Assembly: GCA_003151655.1 (NCBI GenBank)
Contig: PLYB01000264.1
Coordinates: 1 to 12,058 of the forward strand
Reading direction: 5' to 3'
From: Gallionellaceae bacterium
GTDB taxonomy: Bacteria; Pseudomonadota; Gammaproteobacteria; Burkholderiales; Gallionellaceae
Length of the DNA stretch: 12,058 nucleotides
Numbering within the stretch: the first letter of the stretch is position 1; each line of letters begins with the position of its first letter. Below, one piece after another: positions 6,703 through 12,058 of the stretch. The notes below the pieces were generated by a model. It searched no databases, was not told the DNA's origin, and was given only the letters and a program-made list of their open reading frames with translations. The position numbers and the translations under genes were made by a program.

Positions 6703-7336
6703 TTTTTGCTTCTCCGGTTTGCGCCAGCATCCGTTCGGCAATTGCACTTTGCAAGCTATCGCCCAACCGTTCCATGCGTCCCTCAAAAGTATTGTCGAAA
6801 CGGATGTTGCGATCCGCGCTAACCAGCAGCACGCCGCCTATGCAACTCAGCGGCTCGGGCGATAGCGTCAGGCGCTTGCCGGGTGCGATTTCTGCGGCGT
6901 ATTGATCCCAATTTTGTTGCACGCGCTGTACGTCGCGGGCATTGAACTGGGCAACCAGTTCGTCGCGCTCGATAGCCTGCGCGCATTCGCGCAAATATTC
7001 GCGCAACAGCGGCAAATAGAGCGCTTCGTCTGCCGCCAGCGCCGACAGGCGTTCGCGCAGTTTGGGCAGTGCAGTATTGATCAACTCCCTGCGCAGACGA
7101 TCAAGTCCACCACGCAGCTCAAGCTCCGCCGCCTGCACCCGTTGCTGATAAACGCGTTCGTCCCGCGTCTTGGCGCTAAGCACTTCGCGCTCTTCGTCAA
7201 TTTGCAGCCGTTGCCGTGTTTCCGCGAGCATCAGCTCGCGTGCCTGCCGCCCATTAATAAGATGCTCTTCGGACAATTTTCGGGCGCGCTCCGCCAATGC
7301 GCTTTCGAGGCCGGAGATGTCGTCCGCGTCGCTCAT
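6695..7336 (-). CDS. atpE: V/A-type ATPase subunit E (peripheral stalk)
   Basis: A 213-aa protein with a long, highly charged N-terminal helix (about 1-105) and a compact C-terminal domain (about 106-213) containing GGVLLVSADRNIRFDNTFEGRMERL, here named only by its features: a Gly-Gly turn followed by the NTFEGRME-like segment typical of subunit E. It pairs with the subunit H/G-like helix to form the stator linking the catalytic head to subunit I. The ATG overlaps the subunit F stop as ATGA and has GGAG eight bases upstream. Its own TAA stop overlaps the start of atpA by 8 nt. Nothing appears truncated. Confidence 0.93.
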   Translation of the reverse strand: MSDADDISGLESALAERARKLSEEHLINGRQARELMLAETRQRLQIDEEREVLSAKTRDERVYQQRVQAAELELRGGLDRLRRELINTALPKLRERLSALAADEALYLPLLREYLRECAQAIERDELVAQFNARDVQRVQQNWDQYAAEIAPGKRLTLSPEPLSCIGGVLLVSADRNIRFDNTFEGRMERLGDSLQSAIAERMLAQTGEAKNG

Positions 7337-7680
7337 TGCCGGGTCTCCATAGATGTGGGACCGAGCAGGCTTTGCACCAGATTTTCCACACGCGAGTGAT
7401 AATTAGCGGACAAATGTATCTCGGGAATTTCGGTGATGACAATGCGACCGCCTTCGTTCTGCGCGCGCAGCAATTGGCGACCGGGATTTTTGGTCAGGCT
7501 TTGCTCGATGACGACCAGCGCAGCATGCTGCTTGTGCAGCAATTCCTGCATCAGCTTTTCGACGGTCTCGGACGCGGGATCGACGTAGGTCTCAAAGCCG
7601 ATCAAGGCGAACCCTTCCATCAGCGCGGCGCTACCCAGCGCAATCATGCGTGCCGGAGCAAGGCCAACGGAGCCGTTCAT
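7333..7680 (-). CDS. atpF: V/A-type ATPase subunit F (central axle)
   Basis: A 115-aa protein of the subunit F fold: a hydrophobic first strand (MIALGSAALMEGFALIGFE), the segment TVEKLMQELLHKQHAALVVIEQ, and IVITEIPEIH before the C-terminal helix. Subunit F sits on the rotor axle with D and modulates activity. The ATG at 7680 overlaps the subunit K stop as ATGA and has GGGG eight bases upstream. An internal ATG at residue 12 is less likely because the 4-nt overlap pattern recurs through this operon. It is followed directly by subunit E. Sequence conservation in this family is low, so the assignment rests on size, the strand pattern and gene order together. Confidence 0.88.
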   Translation of the reverse strand: MNGSVGLAPARMIALGSAALMEGFALIGFETYVDPASETVEKLMQELLHKQHAALVVIEQSLTKNPGRQLLRAQNEGGRIVITEIPEIHLSANYHSRVENLVQSLLGPTSMETRQ

Positions 7681-8123
7681 GCAATTTTCCCCAACAGCAG
7701 AATGGTGACCACCAGACCATAAATGGCGATTCCCTCGGCGAGCCCCAGATAGATCAGTGTGCGACCGAACATTTCCGGTTTTTCGGCAATAACGGCAAGC
7801 GAGGCCGCACCGACTGAGCCCACGGCAAGGCCGGCACCGATAGTCGCCAGCGCCGTCGGCAGACCCGCTCCGAGCAGCGCCAGCCCGAGACCGATGGAGA
7901 CTTCACCCGGCGCAACTGCGGCCTGTTGCGCCATGACATCATGCATACCCAGCAGCAGCGCACCGGTGCTGGCACTGACGAATACCAGCAGGTTGGTGCC
8001 CAGTGTGCCTTTCCACCAACGTGTTGCACGCACCTTGTCCTGCACAGGTCTCAGTTCCAAATAAATCCCCAAGGCCAGCGTGCCGAACAGATTCAAGCAA
8101 ATTATCGCGATGAGCCAAGACAT
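7677..8123 (-). CDS. atpK: V/A-type ATPase proteolipid subunit K (c-ring)
   Basis: A 148-aa, very hydrophobic protein with four predicted membrane helices (about 3-23, 41-60, 76-105, 119-146). The second hairpin is a classical c-type hairpin, with the small-residue motif IGAGLAVGSVGAAS, the polar loop AEKPEMFG and the ion-binding Glu130 in GLAEGIAIYGL. The first hairpin has no membrane carboxylate. A c-ring of such subunits has one ion site per four helices, as in eukaryotic V-ATPases, which favours pumping over synthesis. The residue after the Glu is Gly, and no Gln stands at the position used by Na+-type c-subunits, so H+ coupling is more likely (inference). The start has its own GGAG site nine bases upstream, outside any overlap with subunit I, and the stop overlaps subunit F as ATGA. 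Confidence 0.95.
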   Translation of the reverse strand: MSWLIAIICLNLFGTLALGIYLELRPVQDKVRATRWWKGTLGTNLLVFVSASTGALLLGMHDVMAQQAAVAPGEVSIGLGLALLGAGLPTALATIGAGLAVGSVGAASLAVIAEKPEMFGRTLIYLGLAEGIAIYGLVVTILLLGKIA

Positions 8124-8175
8124 AATTTAATCTCCAAGTTACAAGTTAAAAGACATGTTTTAAGAGCGCTTAAAC
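8124..8175 (-). promoter_or_regulatory. Leader of atpK with ribosome-binding site and small stem-loop
   Basis: This stretch between the REP-like palindrome and atpK contains TTGGAG nine bases before the start codon and a perfect 6-bp stem with a 4-nt loop (8159-8174, TTTAAG/CTTAAA). I see no good sigma-70 promoter. It probably provides independent, stronger translation initiation for the c-subunit, which is needed in many copies. That function is inference from its position. Confidence 0.4.
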
Positions 8176-8253
8176 GTAGGCTGTGGGTGAGCTTGCGAAC
8201 CCCAGCATTTCTGAAAACTGAATGCTGGGGTTCGTACCTCACCACCAGCCTAC
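8176..8253. repeat. Large inverted pair of GTAG-footed REP-like hairpins between atpI and atpK
   Basis: A 78-nt imperfect palindrome. The 34-nt left arm (8176-8209) and 33-nt right arm (8221-8253) match over most of their length around an 11-nt loop. Each arm reads GTAGGCTG..., then a variable part, then CGAACCCCAGCATT, and each can fold on its own (GCTG-GGG with CCCCAGC, with one bulged T at a slightly different place). The sequence differs from the element at 4882-4927 but shares the GTAG foot and the back-to-back arrangement. On the minus strand the right-hand GTAG supplies the stop codon of atpI. It fills most of the only non-overlapping junction in the ATPase operon. Confidence 0.82.
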
Positions 8254-10160
8254 CCGCTCGCTACCAGCTTATTCCCCAGCCTAAGTGGACGGAACTTGCG
8301 CCCGTCGCCGCCGAAGAAGCGGGAGAAGCCTTCATAATATTCCAGACGCAGTGTCTGGATTCCCACAATCGCGCCTTCCAGCCCCAGAATAAAAATATTT
8401 CCCAGCACTACTGTGACCCAGTATCCGGTAGATTGCAACATGTTCGCCACGGTAAAAACGGCAACGGACAGTGCCACATGATTAAGGCTAAATGCCGCGA
8501 GCCGCAGGAAGGACAGCGTGTTGGAAATGTAAGTCATGCTTGCCTCGTAACCTTCTATTGCCGCAATCAGCAATCTTTCTCCGGTAGCGAGCTCCCGGTT
8601 TTGTTGCCATGAGTGGACGAACATGATTGCGAGGGCAGCGCACACCGCCAACAGCGGAGCCATGCCGGTTCGTCCGCTATCCGCATACTGCCAGCCAGCG
8701 GATAGCAGCCCCAAATATAGCAGCAGACCTGCGGCACCGTGGCTGTCGAGCAGCGCTTCGCGCATGCGACCATCGGCGATGCGATTGCGTATGGTCAGCA
8801 TGCCGGACAACAGGATGAAAGCCACGCCCCAAGCCAGCGCAACACCGAGCATGCGCATCGGGTCGGACAAGGGGGATATCCATAGTGCCGGTAGCAGATG
8901 CTCAAAACCGAACACGCTGCCGTAGAGCAGACCGAACACCGTCGAGCTGAGGCCGATGGTAATCGCCAGCGTGGAATATTGGCCGAGACGACGGCGCAGC
9001 ATAATCCCGGCAAATGCGATGGTGGCACCATGGCCTACATCTCCGAACATCATGCCAAACATCAGCACGAAGGTAATCGCAAACAGGATAGTGGGGTCGA
9101 TTTCGCCGTAACGCGGCACGCCGTAGTTCAGTACCAGACTGGCGAACGGTTGCAGCCAGCCGGGATGTTGGATTGCCGAAGGCACCCGCAGCCGCTCATC
9201 GGCACGGGGATCGCGCACCAGCAGCACGAAGCGGTCGCCGAAGCTTGTCGCCAGCATTTTTTTCAACTGCGGCAACTGTTTGACCGGTATCCAGCCGCTC
9301 ATCGAGGCCAGTGCTCCCCTGCCCCGCATCAGACCGGCCAATTCTGCGTAGGGTGCGGCACGAGAGAGGATATGTGCAGCATCCAGTAGACGCTCGCGCA
9401 GATTTTCTTTGGATGGTTCCGCAAGTCGGCGCGCATTTTCCTGCGCTTGCTGTTCGCTCAGTCGCGCCAGATTTTCGCTCAATTCGCGGCGTACCTCGTC
9501 CGGGCTGCCATGAAATTCGGCGGGAATCTCCATCGTGCGCCAGCCTGCGGCCTGGAGTATGCGTTCGATCTCCTGCGTCTGTCCGGCGGGGCCCGCGATG
9601 ACCACGTTGATCTGCTCCTCGCTGGTAGAAAATTCGATAGCGATAAAACCGGCCAAAGCGAGCGCCTCTTCAAAACGCCGGATGTTGGTGCGCGGCAGTG
9701 TGCCGATGCGCACGTCCAGCAACGAACTCTTTTTTTGCAGCAAGGTCAGATCGATATTGATGTCACTAAATTGCTCAAGTGCCCTGAGCAGTTGCGACGC
9801 ATGACGGTGTTCTTCGCTTAGCCGGTGAATGCCTTCCTGCACTTCCGAGCATTTGCCCCACACCGATTTTAACCATACCCCAGTCTCCGTTAATTGCTGC
9901 GGGGTGACTGTTTGCATGGGCGCATCGACGGTTTCCGGCACATCAATTTCGTAATGTGCCAGAATTTTGTCGAGATGGGTTCGGGTTTCAGAATATTCCA
10001 GACGATAAGCTTCTCCCGGCAGTTCGGGAAATTGTTCAGGCAAAATTTCGCTGATCTCCGGATCGAAGCTGCCATAGTTGGCAAGCAGCAGCGCGGCATG
10101 AGGGGCATCCTCCTTGAGCAGGCTCAGTTCGATTCTCTGCATGGACAAGGGCTTAAACAT
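8250..10160 (-). CDS. atpI: V/A-type ATPase membrane subunit I (a-subunit)
   Basis: A 636-aa protein with the expected two parts: a cytoplasmic N-terminal half (about 1-330) that binds the stalks, and a C-terminal half with about seven or eight membrane helices. The critical region FLRLAAFSLNH places the essential channel Arg at residue 553. It is followed by the conserved EGAIVGIQTLRLEYYEGF and a short tail. The protein forms the ion half-channels against the K ring. The ATG at 10158-10160 is chosen over one at 10181: it has GGAG six bases upstream and gives an 8-nt overlap with the subunit C stop (ATGTTTAA), while the extra upstream residues look unrelated. An internal ATG at 10142 is also possible. 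The TAG stop lies in the GTAG foot of a REP-like palindrome. Confidence 0.96.
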   Translation of the reverse strand: MFKPLSMQRIELSLLKEDAPHAALLLANYGSFDPEISEILPEQFPELPGEAYRLEYSETRTHLDKILAHYEIDVPETVDAPMQTVTPQQLTETGVWLKSVWGKCSEVQEGIHRLSEEHRHASQLLRALEQFSDINIDLTLLQKKSSLLDVRIGTLPRTNIRRFEEALALAGFIAIEFSTSEEQINVVIAGPAGQTQEIERILQAAGWRTMEIPAEFHGSPDEVRRELSENLARLSEQQAQENARRLAEPSKENLRERLLDAAHILSRAAPYAELAGLMRGRGALASMSGWIPVKQLPQLKKMLATSFGDRFVLLVRDPRADERLRVPSAIQHPGWLQPFASLVLNYGVPRYGEIDPTILFAITFVLMFGMMFGDVGHGATIAFAGIMLRRRLGQYSTLAITIGLSSTVFGLLYGSVFGFEHLLPALWISPLSDPMRMLGVALAWGVAFILLSGMLTIRNRIADGRMREALLDSHGAAGLLLYLGLLSAGWQYADSGRTGMAPLLAVCAALAIMFVHSWQQNRELATGERLLIAAIEGYEASMTYISNTLSFLRLAAFSLNHVALSVAVFTVANMLQSTGYWVTVVLGNIFILGLEGAIVGIQTLRLEYYEGFSRFFGGDGRKFRPLRLGNKLVASG

Positions 10161-11178
10161 TAGCCACTCCGTTCCCGGCAAGCCCCAGCGCGGAGCGGAT
10201 CTCGGCGGCTCCCAAATGCATGCTGCGTCCGCTGACGATGGCGCGGAGCCGCCGCAGATCGCGTTCGCGCAGCATCATATAGGCAAGCGCGCGGGCGATG
10301 TTGAAGCTGCTGCTGCGCAAGATGTTGTTGGCAACGCGCCAATTCTCCTGTTCCAGTTTTAGCGTAACTTCGGTCGTGTCGCGTACGCCCGCCAGTATCT
10401 TATCGAACGGTGCGGGCAGTTTATCGATGGCCTCCGCAAAGCTCGCACACTGTGCGAGTTGCTGCATCTGTTGTGGCAGCAGGCGGTGGCTGGAGGGAAT
10501 GAGCAGGTAATAGGCCTGCGCCGGAGACATATTATAGGCAAAGCGGTAGCGTAGCAGCCAGACCAGATTAACGCGATCAACGATATTGCCGGTGAGCGTG
10601 CGCAACATATCTCCGGAACTTTTATCGATCGTCGCGCCGCGCCGCGCCAACCCCGCGTAATAACGCCGATCCAGCGCGGCATCAAGTGCGAATAGTGCTT
10701 CGCCCTGTTCCAGCAACTGGCGTGCCTGACGGGCGATGTCGATGTAGGGGGTCTGTTCCAAACGGCGCAATAACTCCGCAGGCGTATCGCTTTGCAATAA
10801 TTCGTTGAGGGGCAGGCTGGTAAATTCACCCATATCCTGCAACTTTTCTTCGATGGCCGAACGCGGCTGATTGCTCATCTTGCCGCGAATAATGGCCTTG
10901 AGGTTACCCAACTCAAAGCGGTGCGCCCAATAATTGAGCAATTCGCGGGGTGCTCCCGATAGCGGGCGCATCAGTACGGCCAGTTCTTGCAGCAGAATGT
11001 TCACATTGTTCTGATCCAGCTCGACGCTGTATTGCTCCAGAGCGTTTGTCCCGGCTGCATTGCGCGTATCTGCTTCGTAGGGACGGTCGATCAGCGCATT
11101 GAGCTGACCAAGACCGAGCAACTGCCCGGCATAAAGGCTGATGCGGGTTTGCAGGTAGGCATATCGCGCGCTGATCAT
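10153..11178 (-). CDS. atpC: V/A-type ATPase subunit C (rotor collar, d-like)
   Basis: A 341-aa, mostly helical protein matching the subunit C/d family in size and pattern. It begins ARYAYLQTRISLYAGQLL, has the FELGNLKAIIRGK segment (about 89-101), and has a second repeat-like half with VDRVNLVWLLRYRFAYNMS and a C-terminal helix NIARALAYMMLRERDLRRLRA, which is listed here only to locate the region before residue 325. Subunit C caps the K ring and couples it to the D/F axle. The start overlaps the upstream gene as ATGA and lacks a clear ribosome-binding site, so it relies on translational coupling. The TAA stop overlaps the atpI start by 8 nt. No defect is visible. Confidence 0.93.
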   Translation of the reverse strand: MISARYAYLQTRISLYAGQLLGLGQLNALIDRPYEADTRNAAGTNALEQYSVELDQNNVNILLQELAVLMRPLSGAPRELLNYWAHRFELGNLKAIIRGKMSNQPRSAIEEKLQDMGEFTSLPLNELLQSDTPAELLRRLEQTPYIDIARQARQLLEQGEALFALDAALDRRYYAGLARRGATIDKSSGDMLRTLTGNIVDRVNLVWLLRYRFAYNMSPAQAYYLLIPSSHRLLPQQMQQLAQCASFAEAIDKLPAPFDKILAGVRDTTEVTLKLEQENWRVANNILRSSSFNIARALAYMMLRERDLRRLRAIVSGRSMHLGAAEIRSALGLAGNGVANV

Positions 11179-11498
11179 CGCATATTCATGCCGGTAAGCA
11201 GCGCGATAGCTTTGGCTAGCGCCTGCGGTTCGTGCAAATCCGCCGAGGCGCGCAAGGCGAGCGCCTGTTCGGCATAGCGCCGTTGCATGGCAGCAATGGT
11301 CTGCTGCGCACGCTGTTCCGCCAGTGCGAGCGAGGAAGCCTGAATTTTGGCTATGTGCTCTGCGTGCTGCTGTTCCGCTGCGCTGACATCACGTTTTGCC
11401 TGCTCGATGATCGCCTGCCGCTCCTCATCCGCGTGCGCAACGATCCGTTCAGCCTCCATCTCAGCATCCAACAAACGCTTTAGCGTCTCATCTACCAT
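11175..11498 (-). CDS. atpH: V/A-type ATPase subunit H/G-like peripheral stalk helix
   Basis: A 107-aa protein that is almost entirely charged amphipathic helix, rich in Ala, Glu, Gln and Arg. It runs from LLDAEMEAERIVAHADEE to about residue 85, with a short hydrophobic end (ALAKAIALLTGMNMR). This fits the small stator subunit (H in archaea, G in eukaryotes) that forms a coiled coil with subunit E. The ATG at 11496-11498 follows GAGGTGA, a near-ideal ribosome-binding site that fits the first gene of an operon. The stop overlaps subunit C as ATGA. Coiled-coil proteins are easily mistaken for one another, so the assignment leans on gene order. Confidence 0.88.
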   Translation of the reverse strand: MVDETLKRLLDAEMEAERIVAHADEERQAIIEQAKRDVSAAEQQHAEHIAKIQASSLALAEQRAQQTIAAMQRRYAEQALALRASADLHEPQALAKAIALLTGMNMR

Positions 11499-11688
11499 GT
11501 CTCACCTCGACTCTAGATTTTGTTCAATCCAAATTACGGGTTACGATAATCCTGATTTGCGGATATTGTCTTGTCAATTTATGACCTGACTTTATGGTAT
11601 GGCGAATCAATATGAGCTTTGGAAAATAGTATCAACTCTACAACATTATTACCAGTAAACAACGATGAAATCTATCCGAAAATAATCA
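11499..11688 (-). promoter_or_regulatory. Probable promoter region of the ATPase operon
   Basis: These 190 nt of AT-rich DNA lie between the small ORF upstream and atpH. On the minus strand a perfect -35 hexamer TTGACA (11572-11577) is followed after 20 nt by GATTAT (11546-11551, four of six -10 bases). The spacing is long, so this is only a candidate. A second weak pair is TTGATA with CATATT further upstream. No terminator for the upstream ORF is evident, so read-through from it is also possible. Confidence 0.35.
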
Positions 11689-11940
11689 CTATTTCAGCAG
11701 CGCTTGCAATTTCTTTTCGCGCTGAAGCTTCTCAACGGTAACAATGACGATTCGAATTTCAGCAGCCGTTAGTTCGGGAAAGTGTTCTTGCAACAAGCGT
11801 GTCATTGCAAAATTTGAGAAGGTTATATGGGTGTCTTTGCCATCAACAATTGGCGCAAGCAACTCACAGGCATGCACAAATATTTCGCGTACTTGACGGT
11901 GTTCGCGGCGATCACTAGTAGCAGAGGTTGACGTATTCAT
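11689..11940 (-). CDS. Small hypothetical protein
   Basis: An 83-aa ORF that I do not recognise. It has a polar N-terminus (STSATSDRREHR), then a plausible folded helical stretch, including REIFVHACELLAPIVDG and LLQEHFPELTAAEIRIVIV, and ends in a lysine-rich tail. There is no signal peptide or membrane segment. The ATG at 11938-11940 has GGAAC upstream at rather long spacing. The amphipathic pattern and sensible residue composition argue that it is translated. It precedes the ATPase operon on the same strand with a 190-nt gap, so it could share a transcript or be independent. No ATPase subunit of this type is known to me, and I assign no function. Confidence 0.55.
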   Translation of the reverse strand: MNTSTSATSDRREHRQVREIFVHACELLAPIVDGKDTHITFSNFAMTRLLQEHFPELTAAEIRIVIVTVEKLQREKKLQALLK

Positions 11941-12035
11941 GGCTTTAAGTTCCGATGATTGATGTCAGTGACTACTGGTAAGGCGAGACTGCTATTACTA
12001 CGGGTATCATTCCGTTTCAATACAGCAATCATTAT

Positions 12036-12058
12036 GTGCATTCCATGCACCATGGTGC
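12036..12058. repeat. Small overlapping palindromes at the window edge
   Basis: GTGCAT TCC ATGCAC (12036-12050) is a 6-bp stem with a 3-nt loop, and GCACCATGGTGC (12047-12058) is a perfect 12-nt palindrome that overlaps it. The window ends here, so the full element may continue. It could be part of an operator or of a repeat. No coding region is visible from 11941 to 12058. Confidence 0.5.

Overview
All recognisable genes lie on the minus strand, so they read from high to low coordinates. The protein families, the mixed and slightly GC-rich composition, and GTAG-footed REP-like palindromes suggest a Gram-negative bacterium. I would guess a betaproteobacterium of the Nitrosomonadales type, but this is inference and cannot be settled from the sequence alone.

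Layout in transcription order. (1) Positions 12058-11689: a short non-coding edge with small palindromes, then an 83-codon ORF I do not recognise. (2) Positions 11498-4924: an A/V-type (rotary) ATPase operon in the order H(G-like)-C-I-K-F-E-A. Adjacent genes overlap by 4 or 8 nt, except for a 126-nt gap between I and K. The membrane part (I, K), central-axle parts (C, F), peripheral stalk (E, H) and catalytic A are present and look intact. The non-catalytic subunit B and the axle subunit D, which usually follow A, are not in the window. (3) Positions 4882-4927 and 8176-8253: two different inverted pairs of GTAG-footed REP-like hairpins. One abuts A and the other abuts I, and in both cases the GTAG foot supplies the TAG stop codon of the gene. 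(4) Positions 4790-4156: an AbrB/MazE-type antitoxin and a PIN-domain (VapC-like) toxin. Their promoter has an extended -10 that sits exactly at the centre of an inverted repeat. (5) Positions 3892-85: a four-gene cytoplasmic signalling operon made of a FIST sensor protein, a histidine kinase, a stand-alone receiver and a PAS-GGDEF diguanylate cyclase.

How the parts work together. The ATPase genes would build a proton- or ion-translocating rotary machine if B and D are supplied from elsewhere. The K subunit carries one ion-binding Glu over four predicted membrane helices and lacks the Na+-type Gln/Ser signature, which points to a proton pump rather than an efficient synthase. The signalling operon plausibly converts a small-ligand signal (FIST) into receiver phosphorylation and c-di-GMP synthesis. 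Its most striking feature is that the kinase and the cyclase share a near-identical 64-residue N-terminal module (57/64 identical). They also share the same 8-nt ATGCTTGA overlap with the gene upstream, so the duplication included the gene junction itself.
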